Shown: positions 11,396-22,167, numbered from the stretch's first letter. The stretch is 64,000 nucleotides of DNA from Neoarius graeffei (GCF_027579695.1 NC_083589.1:31292835-31356834); one strand, 5' to 3'. The notes: generated by a model not told the origin, from the sequence alone. Numbers and translations are program-made.

Positions 11396-12150
11396 TTTTT
11401 TTTCTTCTCAGCTTTCAGATAAGCTTATCTTTTTACAACACTGCCATATGGATATACTTGGCATCACAGACTCTATTCATGCATCCATTATCTTTACTGC
11501 TCATTTGTCAGGATTGCAGGGGAAGCTGCAGCCCATTCCAGCTGACTTTGGGCAAGAAGCAAGGTATCGCAGGGCTAACATGGAGCCAAGCAACCATTCA
11601 CACCTATGGGCAGTTCAGAGTAGCCAGTTGACCTGATCCACATGTCCTTGAATATGCAAACTCTACACAAAAAGGTCCTGGTCAGCTGCAAGGTTCAAAC
11701 ATAGAACCTTCTTGTTTGAGGTGACCGTGCTAATCACTATTCCACTGTGATGACTTACACTGTCTTCAATTAAATAATGGGAACAAGGACAAATGGCCAA
11801 AGATGGGCTTTGCTGAGTTTTTATTACAGCAATTTGATTGTGAACAAAGGCTGACTGTGTGGTTACAATGCATGTTAAAGGGTTAAGCCATTTTGTTACA
11901 ACTTTGAAACTATGCTTAGGATCTGTATCCTTCTAAAAGACCCAGCTGTGACCAAGTTTTAACTTTCTGGTTGATGTATTTAGGTGTTGCTTCAGAATTT
12001 CTAGACAATCATCCTTTGTCATAGTGATGGCTTTTTTTGGAACAAAAACCGCATGCTTTTCCTCAGTCCTGATCATTATAGCCAAACAGTTAAACACTTT
12101 TTTTTCCATCTTACCAGAGCACACTCCTCCAAAATCCCAGGTCTTGATTC
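11396..12150. repeat. large inverted repeat, left arm
   Basis: It matches 14536-15528 in reverse complement over its whole length: outer end TTCTTCTCAGCTTTCAGATA, inner end near AAAATCCCAGGTCT (about 12131-12144). The arm contains a diverged SINE (about 11490-11757, minus) and a Tc1-transposase fragment (minus, about 11935-12165, LKLGHSWVF). Divergence between the arms is low by eye, with scattered substitutions and small indels. The right arm is longer only because of a SINE insertion. Confidence 0.88.
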
Positions 12151-12420
12151 TGGTAGTTACCTGCAAATTTCAGTCTGGCTTTTTTATGCCAGTCTTGAGT
12201 TACAGTCAAGCAGGAAATTCTGCACACCCCTTTCACCTTCTCCACGTTTTATTATGTTACAGGCTTATTCTACAATAGATGGAGCTAATTTTTTTGCCTC
12301 TAACATCTACACACAATCAGTAATAATTATGAAGTGAAAACAGGTTTTTAGAAAATATGCAATTTTATTTTACTGACAAAAATGGGTCATTTAGGGGTTA
12401 CATATCTGTACACACCCTTA

Positions 12421-13122
12421 GGCCAAGTTTACATTAGACCGTATCTGTCTTGTTTTCTTCGCGGATGCACTGTCCATTTACATTAAAACGCCTGGAAACG
12501 CCGGGAAACGGGAATCCGCCAGGGTCCACGTATTCAATCCAGATCGTGTCTGGTCCGGTGCTGTGTAAACATTGAGAATACGCGGATACGCTGTGCTGAG
12601 CTCTAGCTGGCGTCGTCATTGGACAACGTCACTGTGACATCCACCTTCCTGATTCGCTGGTGTTGGTCATGTGACGCGACTGCTGAAAAACGGCGCGGAC
12701 TTCCGCCTTGTATCACCTTTCATTAAAGAGTATAAAAGTATGAAAATACTGCAAATACTGCCCATTATGTAGTTATGATTGTCTTTAGGCTTGCCATCCT
12801 TCCACTTGCAAGTGGTAAGTGACGCGCATGCCCGATATGCACTGAGATCACACACACAGCGGCTCAGTCCCGAATCACTGCTCGTGAGCTTCACTCGCGC
12901 GCTCTGTGAGCTGCGCAGGGCCGGAGTGCGCACCCTCCAGAGGGCACTCGCTGTTCAGGGCGGAGTGATTTAGAGCGCAGGATGCCTTCGGAGCCGAGCG
13001 TATCCGTGTATTGGCGTTGCTGTGTGCACGCGAATCGTGTATTGGCATTGCTGTGTGCACGCTAATCGTTTTAAAAACGTTAATCTGATGATCCGCTGAT
13101 ACGGTCTAATGTAAACCCCACC
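12421..13122. mobile_element. non-autonomous PIF/Harbinger-like element
   Basis: Terminal repeats GGCCAAGTTTACATTAGACC (12421) and, inverted at 13122, GGTGGGGTTTACATTAGACC. A TTA target duplication is at 12418-12420 and 13123-13125. The interior is GC-rich, has CpG-rich tracts and a direct repeat (GTATTGGC...GCTGTGTGCACGC twice near 13010-13065), but no transposase. The element interrupts the Tc1 sequence ACACCCTTA/GCCTAATAC cleanly. Confidence 0.85.
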
Positions 13123-13127
13123 TTAGC

Positions 13128-14145
13128 CTAATACTTGGTTGATGCACCTTTGGCAGCAATTACAGCTTCAAGGCATTTTGGGAAAGAAACTACAAGCTTG
13201 GCACACTTGTTTCTGGACATTTTTGCCCATTTCTCCTGGCATATTCTTGCAAGCTCCATCAGGTTGGATGGGAAGCATCGGTGCACAGCCATTTTCAGCT
13301 CTTTCCACAGATGTTCAATTGGATTGAGGTCTGGGCTCTGGCTGGGCCACTCAAGGACATTCACAGACTTTCTCTGAAGCCACTCCTTTGTTCTCTTGGC
13401 TCTGTGCTTCAGGTCATTGTCATGTTGGAAGGTAAACCCTCGCCCCAGTCTGAGGTCCAGAGCACTGTGGAGCAGGTTTTCTTCAAGGATCTTGGTGTAC
13501 TTAGCTGCATTCATCTTCCCCTCTATCAGGATTAGTCGCCCTGTTCCCGCTGCTGAAAAACATCCCCATATCATGATGCTGCCACCACCATGCTTCACTG
13601 TAGGGATGGCATTAGCCAGGTGATGAGTGGTGCCTGGTTTCCTCCAGACGTGACACTTGGTATTCAGGCCAAAAAGTTCAATTTTGGTTTCATCAGACCA
13701 GAAAATCTTGTTTCTCATGGTTTGAGAGTCCTCTAGGTGCCTTTTGAGAAACTCCAAGCAGGCTGTCATGTGTCTTTTACTAAGGAGTGGCTTCCATCTG
13801 GCCACTCTACCATAAAGGCCTGATTTGTGGAGTGCTGCCTGGATGGGTGACCACCTGAAAGGTTCTCCCATCTGCACAAGGATACACTGGAGTGCTGTCA
13901 GAGTGACCCTTGGGTTCCTGCTCACCTCCCTGGCCAAGGCTTGTCTTCCCCGATTGCTCAGTTTGGTGGGGTGGGCAGGTCTGGGAAGGTTCTTGGTGGT
14001 TCCAAACTTCTTCCATTTATGAACGATGGTGGACACTGCTCTTTGGGACCTGTAAAGCTGCAGCAATTTTTCTGTACCTTTCTCCAGCTCTATGCCTTGA
14101 CACAATCATGTTTCTGAGGTCTGCAGATAATTCCTTTGACCCCAT
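13128..14145 (-). pseudogene. nearly intact Tc1 transposase, one frameshift
   Basis: The probable start ATG is at 14145 (MGSKELSADLR). The frame shifts by one base at about 14036-14046, after the N-terminal helix-turn-helix begins. From there to the TAA at 13128 the reading is fully open for about 305 residues. All three catalytic residues are present: D in IFWSDETK, D in FQHDND, and E in LNPIEHLW, with 34 residues between the last two (DD34E). The G-rich KHGGGSIMIWGCF motif is intact. The span is 3n+1, consistent with a single extra base. This is the best preserved DNA transposase of the window. Confidence 0.88.
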
Positions 14146-14535
14146 GGCTTGGCGTTTGCTCTGACATGCACTGTCAGCTATGGGACCTTATATAGGCAGG
14201 TGTTGGCAATCCCCAATCATGTCCAATCAATTGAATTTACCACAGGTGGACTGCAATTCAGTTGTAGAAATATCTCAAGCAGTATCAGTGGAAACAGCTC
14301 ACTTTTGGGTGTCATATCAAAGGGTGTGGACACTTGTGTACATATGATATTTTACATTTTGATTTTTAATAAATTAGCACAAATGTCTAAAAACCTGCTT
14401 TCACTTTGTCATTATGGACTATTTTGTGTAGAACTTTGTGACAAAAACTGAACTCAATCTATTGTAGAATAAGTCTGTAACGTAATAAAACGTGGAGAAG
14501 GTGAAAGGGGTGTGCAGACTTTCTGGCTTGACTGA

Positions 14536-15528
14536 GACCTGGGATTTTAGAGGAGTGTGCTCTGGTCTCATCTCATCTCATTATCTCTAGCTGCTTTATC
14601 CTTCTACAGGGTCGCAGGCAAGCGGGAGCCTATCCCAGCTGACTACGGGCGAAAGGCGGGGTACACCCTGGACAAGTCGCCAGGTCATCACAGGGCTGAC
14701 ACACAAACAACCATTCACACTCACATTCACACCTACGGTCAATTTAGAGTCACCAGTTAACCTAACCTGCATGTCTTTGGACTGTGGGGGAAACCGGAGT
14801 GTGCTCTGGTGAGATGAAAAAAAAAAGTGTTTAACTGTTTGGCTATAATGATCAGGACTGAGGAAAAGCATGCGGTTTTTGTTCCAAAAAAACACCATCG
14901 CTATGAGAAAGGATGGTTGTCTAGAAATTCTGAAGCAACACCTAAATACATCAGCCAGAAAGTTAAAACTTGGTCACAGCTGGGTCTTTTAGAAGGATAC
15001 AGATCCTAAGCATAGCTTCAAAGTTGTAACAAAATGGCTTAACCCTTTAACATGCATTGCAACCACACGGTCAGCCTTTGTTCACAATCAAATTGCTGTA
15101 ATAAAAACTCAGCAAAGCCCATCTTTGGCTGTTTGTCCTTATTCCCATTATTTCACTGAAGACAGTGTAGGTCATCACAGTGGAATAGTGATTAGCACTG
15201 TCACCTCACAACAAGAAGGTTCTATGTTTGAACCTTGCAGCTGACCAGGACCTTTTTGTGTAGAGTTTGCATATTCAAGGACATGTGGATCAGGTCAACT
15301 GGCTACTCTAAACTGCCCATAGGTGTGAATGGTTGCTTGGCTCCATGTTAGCCCTGCAATACCTTGCCTCTTGCCCAAAGTCAGCTGGAATGGGCTCCAG
15401 CTTCCTCTGCAATCCTGACAGACGAGCAGTAAAGATAATGGATGCATGAACAGAGTCTGTGATGCCAAGTATATCCATAAGGCAGTGTTGTAAAAAGATA
15501 AGCTTATCTGAAAGCTGAGAAGAAAAAA
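14536..15528. repeat. large inverted repeat, right arm
   Basis: Reverse complement of 11396-12150. The inner end GAGACCTGGGATTTTA abuts the right end of the Tc1 element directly, whereas the left arm is about 50-60 bp from the Tc1 left end. A SINE fragment (14567-14796) interrupts this arm only. The arm contains the partner diverged SINE (about 15170-15445, plus) and a Tc1-transposase fragment (about 14827-15030, plus). Confidence 0.88.
14567..14796 (-). mobile_element. tRNA-headed SINE, 5' truncated
   Basis: Only the tail and body half is present (TCTCATCTCATTATC to GGGGGAAACC). A 14-bp duplication GAGTGTGCTCTGGT flanks it (14553-14566 and 14797-14810). It is absent from the left arm of the inverted repeat, so it arrived after the arms were made. 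Confidence 0.9.
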
Positions 15529-15636
15529 TGAGTGGCTTCATCCTTTGAGAAATAGTGGATTTACACTTCCTGCTGATTCAAAACAAACTTAGCAAACCTA
15601 AATAAGCAGAATAATATAGCCAAATTTATATCTCAC

Positions 15637-15853
15637 CTGTACAGATGAGTTGCCAGAGCATATAAACACAGTAGGGATTTTCACATTTAATCTTCATTAC
15701 AGTGAAACACTGCCTTTGTTTTGATGTCCAGTTCATTTGGTAAGCAAATTCCTTACGTTCTGTGCACATGAATAATTTGTCTTGATGCACCTCAGGAGTA
15801 CAAGGTGAACCTTTCCGATACAAAACATAAGGTCCTCCTAGGGTATAAGATGG
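15637..15853 (-). CDS. candidate exon of an unrecognised cysteine-rich protein
   Basis: On the minus strand an acceptor (CTTTTTGTAG, ending at 15854) is followed by 72 open codons and a good donor (ACAG|GTGAGAT at 15636). An in-frame stop lies right at the acceptor, so the open frame coincides with the exon. The peptide begins PSYTLGGPYVLYRKG and has six cysteines in about 55 residues. I recognise no family and see no companion exon. It could be chance, or an exon from an old gene copy next to the lectin locus. Confidence 0.3.
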
Positions 15854-15889
15854 CTACAAAAAGTGTTTATAAGCTGTGATATCTGCCAA

Positions 15890-16260
15890 AGGAATACACT
15901 GTTAGCATTTATGATTCATGATAGAATATTCTTTAACTAACTATATAATTATATACTATGATCAAATACAACAACAATAATTACCTTATAAGTAATGCCT
16001 TTGGTATCCATCTCTCAAAAGGTGAAGTGGTTGACATCAATCAAGAGGATGAAAAGGTGAAGAAGAAAAGGAGAGATTTGTGATGTATTAGATGAATGTT
16101 TGGACACACCTTCTAATTCAATGTTTTTTCTTTATTTTTATTAATTAAGTCATTTCATGTTTTAAGATAATGCATGTTGTTTCTCTTTACTTAGTTGAAC
16201 GGATCTTGACATAATATGGATTACTACAGTTGTGGAATGGGGTATTTATTGTATTTTTAT
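15890..16260. repeat. direct repeat, upstream copy
   Basis: Matches 17702-18092 in the same orientation: GGAATACAC start, the ACTAACTATATAAT block, GACATCAATCAAGA, AAAAGGAGAGATTTGTGATG, and GACATAATATGGATTACTAC near the end. The two copies flank the lectin gene about 1.8 kb apart. The downstream copy contains about 20 bp more (ACAGTACCAGTCAAAAG). Confidence 0.85.
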
Positions 16261-16399
16261 TATTTACTATTTATTGCTTGATCTCAGACACATTAAGATG
16301 GCAAGAACTTGCACTAATTAACAAGAAATTCCACTAATTTACAATGCATACCTGTTAATTGAAAAGTAAACTTTACCATATTAATGGATATACACTTTG

Positions 16400-16401
16400 T
16401 G

Positions 16402-16441
<40 letters not shown>
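16400..16441. repeat. (TTA)n microsatellite
   Basis: About 13 TTA/ATT units. Confidence 0.95.
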
Positions 16442-16442
<1 letters not shown>

Positions 16443-16896
16443 GAGATGTTACTATGAGAATGATATTGTATCAAACCTTCAGATTCATGCCGTGGTATGA
16501 AAGCCCTATGCAAATTAAGATTGTTTATTTTGGCCATGACAATGCCACAGTAGTACCAACCAAAACCTTCCAACACATGACACAAAGACTTTATTTGACA
16601 TATTAAATAACTATTTTTATGATGCTCAATAGGCATCCAGACTGTTATACTGTCTGTCCATCTGCAATATTTATCTATTCCTTGGGAAACATGGAAGAGG
16701 AATATCAGCAGAAATGAGGCTGGATGATGGAAATTTGCTTAAAAGGTGACAAACAAATCACAATGACGTTTTGCATTTGCATAGTTTACATTTCTCTTAT
16801 ATTAAGATCTGTGCAGAAGTCTTTTCATGCCATAGACCATTTTACCACCCCATTTAACACACTTCTCATCAGGGCTCAAACATGCCACAGTGAGAG

Positions 16897-17640
16897 ATGA
16901 AGGCTGCTCATGTTGTCTTTCTCTTGGCAGCTCTAATAAGAGCAACAACATGTCTATTTTTTAGAAGACATATTTTTGTGAGCACATATTTGACTTGGAC
17001 TGATGCTCAAACATACTGCAGAGAAAACTATGTCGATCTTTCAACAATTGACTCAGAAGAGGAACACAAAAGATTCACATTAGATATTGCAGATCACCTT
17101 TCTACTCGAAGCTGGATTGGACTTCACAAGACACCAGATCAGACGACCTTCGGTCCATGGTCTGATGGAAGCATATTTAGATTTGCTTCTTGGAAAGCTA
17201 CTCAACCAGATGACCCATCCAGTCAATGTTGTGTTTCCATAGCCAATGCTGAGTTTGCTGATTTTTTTTGTACAGAGCTTCTACCATTCATCTGCTACAC
17301 ATGGCAGCCTAAACTAATCATGGTACAAGAGTTGAAGACCTGGCATGAGGCACTGATACACTGCAGAACACAGTACACTGATCTGATCAGCCTGAGCACA
17401 GAAATAGATTTCTTACAAGTCAACAAAATAACCGGGAACTTTCAGAATGTTAACGTGTGGACAGGTCTGACCTTTCTGGATGGCTCATGGATTTGGGTAA
17501 ACAACGATTCTCTGGAGAACGCAGTCTCACTGTCTTCATGTCCCATCCAACCTTTCCGTTGTGGAGCCAAAGTTGACGTTGATATCTTGGCGATCAGAGA
17601 CTGCATGGAGGAAATGAACTTCATTTGCTACCAAATATGA
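16897..17640 (+). CDS. secreted double C-type lectin-like domain protein
   Basis: The 247-residue ORF has a hydrophobic signal peptide (about 1-19: AHVVFLLAALI core) and two tandem C-type lectin-like domains. Domain 1 (about 22-135) has the WIGL core motif at 73-76 and cysteines 41, 112, 125 and 133. Domain 2 (about 136-247) has WTGL at 188-191 and cysteines 156, 222, 236 and 244. The sugar/calcium motif of domain 1 reads QPD (103-105) rather than EPN or QPN, and no WND is visible, so calcium-dependent sugar binding is doubtful. No membrane segment is present, so it is probably extracellular. A TATA-like TTAAAAGG lies about 150 bp upstream. No intron interrupts signal peptide and domains. Direct repeats on both sides suggest membership of a locally duplicated lectin group. 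Exact orthology not assigned. Confidence 0.82.
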   Translation: MKAAHVVFLLAALIRATTCLFFRRHIFVSTYLTWTDAQTYCRENYVDLSTIDSEEEHKRFTLDIADHLSTRSWIGLHKTPDQTTFGPWSDGSIFRFASWKATQPDDPSSQCCVSIANAEFADFFCTELLPFICYTWQPKLIMVQELKTWHEALIHCRTQYTDLISLSTEIDFLQVNKITGNFQNVNVWTGLTFLDGSWIWVNNDSLENAVSLSSCPIQPFRCGAKVDVDILAIRDCMEEMNFICYQI

Positions 17641-17701
17641 GGGTATGTTTGTCAGTTGCTAAGATCAGACTCCCTTAATATCAGAAAGCAAAGCAATAAT
17701 T

Positions 17702-18092
17702 TGGAATACACAGTTGGCAATTATCGTTTATTCATGATAGAGTATTCTTTGACTAACTATATAATATAATCAAATGCAACAAAAATAATTACCTTATTAA
17801 TAATGTCTTTGGTATTCTTCTCTCAAAGGGTGAAGTGATTGACATCAATCAAGAATACAAAAAGATCAAGACGAAAAGGAGAGATTTGTGATGTATCAAT
17901 TAAATTCTAAATGTACACACAGTACCAGTCAAAAGTTTGGACACACCTTCTATTTCAATGTATTTTTCTTTATTTTTATTAATTAAAATATAATTAATGT
18001 CTTAAAGTAATGATAGATGTTGTTTCTCTTTACTTAGTTGAACGGTTCTTGACATAATATGGATTACTACAGTTGTGTAATAGGGCTATTTA
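17702..18092. repeat. direct repeat, downstream copy
   Basis: Second copy of the 15890-16260 repeat, starting about 60 bp after the lectin stop codon and ending just before the TCTA microsatellite. Confidence 0.85.
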
Positions 18093-18094
18093 CT

Positions 18095-18095
18095 G

Positions 18096-18167
<72 letters not shown>
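18095..18167. repeat. (TCTA)n microsatellite
   Basis: About 18 uninterrupted CTAT/TCTA units. Confidence 0.95.
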
Positions 18168-19090
18168 CACTTATTTTGTTTACCACATAATTTTATTTTA
18201 CCTGCTTTGTTAAAATGTATGGAGTTTTGGTTTTGGGGTTAATCTTATTGATCACTGTTTTTGTCATGCAGACATGCCAACACTGGAAGCAAGAGTAGTT
18301 AACCTTGCCAACAACAAAATAGCATATTGGTAAACAAATAAAGGAATAAACTTTAAAATGAAGTATTTTGGAGGCACTATTCCTTTAATGCCACACTGAT
18401 TTGCCAACAGTTACTATTTTTAATTTATTAATGAATGAAACATTGCAGTTTTTGTGGAACATCTGCAAGACTTGAGTTTTGAACACTTCTTCTTCTTTCC
18501 AGCTTTTCAGGAACATGCAAAGCTTCCTTTTTTTCTGTTTCATTAACGCCAAGAAAGAGAAAAAAGGAAATCCAGATGAGGAAATGGCTGTTTGGCATGT
18601 AAGGAATAAGACATTCCAGAACAGACCTGTTATGTTATTCCACTAACACCACAGTGATTTACCAATGGTTACAATGTTTAATTTATTAATGAACCACACA
18701 TCATACATTTTAACAGCTTAGAGTTGGATTTAATGTTGTAGAATGTACAAGAGACAAGTTAGTTCATGTTCTCACTTACATTATAGTCATGATAAACAGT
18801 CATTCCCCCCCAACCCCCCCCCACAGCCTGTCAAAGTATAAACTCCTTTAAACAGTTACAGAATGCTTACAACTGAGACTCCTTCGATAAATGTGAAATA
18901 AATGTCTCCTAAAAGGACGTGACCAGTATCAACGATTATACATTTTACTTTATCTAACAATTTTTTTTCTAAATCATACGGCGTGTCCGCCATGCAAGTC
19001 CATGTGTATGAGCTGTTACTATGGAAACAATGACTTGAGCACATTAATATTAACATGCAGTACCAGACAAAAGTTACTAAAATTTTGTAG
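18168..19090. other. unassigned AT-rich stretch
   Basis: No gene recognised. A C-rich run is at 18806-18822. Two short similar segments (around 18390-18430 and 18645-18690, both with TTTAATTTATTAATGAA) suggest a small internal duplication. Confidence 0.5.
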
Positions 19091-19101
19091 TATGCATGTA
19101 C

Positions 19102-19481
19102 ATCTCATCTTATTTCATTATCTCTAGCCGCTTTATCCTGTTCTACAGGGTCGCAGGCAAGCTGGAGCCTATCCCAGCTGACTACGGGCGAAAGGCGGGG
19201 TACACCCTGGACAAGTCGCCAGGTCATCACAGGGCTGACACATAGACACAGACAACCATTCACACTCACATTCACACCTACGGTCAATTTAGAGTCACCA
19301 GTTAACCTAACCTGCATGTCTTTGGACTGTGGGGGAAACCGGAGCACCTGGAGGAAACCCACATGGACACGGGGAGAACATGCAAACTCCACACAGAAAG
19401 GCCCTCGTCGGCCACGGGGCTCGAACCCGGACCTTCTTGCTGTGAAGCGACAGCGCTAACCACTACACCACCGTGCTGCCC
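19102..19481 (-). mobile_element. tRNA-headed SINE, full length
   Basis: Complete minus-strand copy with an 11-bp duplication ATGCATGTACA (19091-19101 and 19482-19492). Confidence 0.92.
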
Positions 19482-19492
19482 ATGCATGTACA

Positions 19493-20154
19493 TACTTTAT
19501 AGTATTTCGATGTGTTTTTTTTCCTTGGTTCAGCTGTAGTCATGGTGTTGCTGAATGAAAAGGTGGGATTTCTGTCCATGGGCCCATTGCTATCATAGTG
19601 TTACCCTTTGGTTTATCACAGTTTACTCATGCACACAAACAGTCCCAATGTTTCTGACACTGGAAATATATTCTCTAAACTCTTACATGTAATACAGAAC
19701 AAAATAATGTATATTGACCTGATAATTGTGGCACTATTTTTGATTAATTTTGGGTGTGCTTGTCTAGGTGAGCCACACCTTCCAGCACCCAAGGGCTTAA
19801 AAGGTTGAGACTACCCCAGTTAACCTGAACTATGCTGTCCCAATTTACCAAAACATGTTTGGTCATTAAAAACAAACAAACAAACAAAAAAAAACCTTGA
19901 AAATAATTAAACTATAAGCATACTGGATGTACATGATTTGAACTAACTTTACACAACCTTATATGATACTGTTAATTAATGTCAAAACTATCAAGCAATT
20001 CCTCTGCATGGACCTAGGAACAAGGGTTTTGTCTTTCACTTATCAGGCCAGTAAATAAGTGTATGTTACCTGAGCAGACCATTAAATCCAATAGGGGAAG
20101 ACACAGAGCAAGGGAGGGGAGAATATATATACAGAACTGGGATCCAATAAATTC
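19493..20154. other. unassigned non-coding stretch
   Basis: No supported gene. It contains an A-rich run with (AAAC) units at about 19870-19895. Confidence 0.5.
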
Positions 20155-20178
20155 CATCCATCCATCCATCCATCCATT
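20155..20178. repeat. (CATC)n, tail of adjacent SINE
   Basis: Five to six CATC units at the 3' end of the minus-strand SINE beginning here. Such tails are typical of this SINE family. Confidence 0.8.
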
Positions 20179-20352
20179 ATCTCATCTCATCATCTCTGGC
20201 CGCTTTATCCTGTTCTACAGGGTCGCAGGCAAGCTGGAGCCTATCCCAGCTGACTACGGGCGAAAGGCGGGGTACACCCTGGACAAGTCGCCAGGTCATC
20301 ACAGGACTGACACATAGACACAGACGACCATTCACACTCACATTCACACCTA

Positions 20353-21963
20353 CAGTGGTGCTTGAAAGTTTGTGAACCCTTTAGAATTTTCTACATTTCT
20401 GCATAAATATGACCTAAAACATCATCAGATTTTCACACAAGACCTAAAAGTAGATAAAGAGAACCCAGTTAAGCAAATGAGACAAAAATATTATACTTGG
20501 TCATTTATTTATTGAGGGAAATGATCCAAAATTACATATCTGTGAGTGGCAAAAGTATGTGAAGCTCTAGGATTAGCAGTTAATTTGAAGGTGAAATTAG
20601 AGTCAGGTGTTTTAAAATCAATGGGATGAAAATCAGGTGTGAGTGGGCACCCTGTTTTATTTAAAGAACAGGGATCTATCAAAGTCTGATCTTCACAACA
20701 CGTGTTTGTGGAAGTGTATCATGGCACGAACAAAGGAGATTTCTGAGGAACTCAGAAAAAGCGTTGTTGATGCTCATCAGGCTGGAAAAGGTTACAAAAC
20801 CATCTCTAAAGAGTTTGGACTCCACCAATCCACAGTCAGACAGATTGTGTACAAATGGAGGAAATTCAAGATCATTGTTACCCTCCCCAAAAGTGGTCGA
20901 CCAACAAAGATCACTCCAAGAGCAAGGTGTGTAATAGTTGGCGAGGTCACAAAGGACCCCAGGGTAACTTCTAAGCAACTGAAGGCCTCTCTCACATTGA
21001 CTAATGTTAATGTTCATGAGTCCACCACCAGGAGAACACTGAACAACAATGGTGTGCATGGCAGGGTTGCAAGGAGAAAGCCACTACTCTCCAAAAAGAA
21101 CATTGCTGCTCATCTGCAGTTTACTAAAGATCACATGGACAAGCCAGAAGGCTATTAGAAAAATATTTTGTGGTTGGATGAAACCAAAATAGAACTTTTA
21201 GGTTTAAATGAGAAGTGTTATGTTTGGATAAAGGAAAACACTGCATTCCAGCATAAGAACCTTATCCCATCTGTGAAACATAATGGTGGTAGTATCATGG
21301 TTTGGGCCTGTTTTGCTGCATCTGGGCCAGGACGGCTTGCCATCATTGATGGAACAATGAATTCTGAATTATACCAGTGAATTCTAAAGGAAAATGTCAG
21401 GACATCTGTCCATGAACTGAATCTCAAGAGAAGGTGGGTCATGCAGTAAGACAACGACCCTAAGCACACAAGTTGTTCTACCAAAGAATGGTTAAAGAAG
21501 AATAAAGTTAATGTTTTGGAATGGCCAAGTCAAAGTCCTGACCTTAATCCAATCGAAATGTTGTGGAAGGATCTGAAGTGAGCAGTTCATGTGAGGAAAC
21601 CCACCAACATCCCAGAGTTGAAGCTGTTCTGTACAGAGGAATGGGCTAAAATTCCTCCAAGCCGGTGTGCAGGACTGATCAACAGTTACCGGAAATGTTT
21701 AGTTGCAGTTATTGCTGCACAAGGGGGTCACACCAGATACTGAAAGCAAAGGTTCATATACTTTTGCCACTCACAGATATGTAATATTGGATCATTTTCC
21801 TCAATAAATAAATGACCAAGTATAATATTTTTGTCTCTTTTGTTTACCTGGGTTCTCTTTATCTACTTTTAGGACTTGTGTGAAAATCTGATGTTGTTTT
21901 AGGTCATAATTATGCAGAAATATAGAAAATTCTAAAAGGTTCACTAACTTTCAAGCACCACTG
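20353..21963 (+). mobile_element. Tc1/mariner-like element inside a SINE
   Basis: Ends CAGTGGTGCTTGAAAGTTTG and, inverted, CAGTGGTGCTTGAAAGTTAG, with TA at 20351-20352 and 21964-21965. Length 1611 bp. The same family is present in opposite orientation at 24372-25951. Confidence 0.93.
20721..21743 (+). pseudogene. Tc1 transposase pseudogene
   Basis: Starts MARTKEISEELRKSVV and holds a helix-turn-helix (ISKEFGLHQSTVRQIVYKW). A stop after the GY codons near 21156 interrupts it just before the first catalytic aspartate (LWLDETKIE, with L in place of S). Further stops occur at 21378 and about 21448 (Q to stop). The [11 protein letters not shown] motif with the glutamate is recognisable near 21536-21570. 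The last residues before TGA at 21741 are GGHTRY. Non-functional. Confidence 0.85.
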
Positions 21964-22167
21964 TACGGTCAATTTAGAGTCACCAGTTAACCTAACCTGC
22001 ATGTCTTTGGACTGTGGGGGAAACCGGAGCACCTGGAGGAAACCCACGTGGACACGGGGAGAGCATGCAAACTCCGCACAGAAAGGCCCTCGCCGGCCAC
22101 GGGGCTCAAACCCGGACATTCTTGCTATGAGGCAACAGCGCTAACCACTACACCACCGTGCCGTCCA

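Larger units (their letters stand above)
12203..14534 (-). mobile_element. Tc1/mariner-like element forming the loop of the inverted repeat
   Basis: Ends CAGTCAAGCAGGAAATTCTG (12203) and, inverted at 14534, CAGTCAAGCCAGAAAGTCTG. TA is present on the left (12201-12202); the right flank is AG, apparently mutated. Total 2.3 kb because a 702-bp Harbinger-like element is inserted at 12421-13122. Removing it leaves the usual Tc1 length of about 1.6 kb. Confidence 0.88.
20179..22167 (-). mobile_element. tRNA-headed SINE split by a Tc1 element
   Basis: The tail and body half is at 20179-20352 and the head half at 21964-22167. The break CACACCTA/CGGTCAATTT is exactly a TA insertion site of the Tc1 at 20353-21963. 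A second SINE follows head to tail. The pair is flanked by CCAATAAATT (about 20145 and 22540). Confidence 0.9.

Noticed and set aside
18097-18168. CRISPR-like periodicity in the TCTA, CATC and AAAC arrays
   Set aside because: Simple microsatellites without spacers, in a vertebrate genome.
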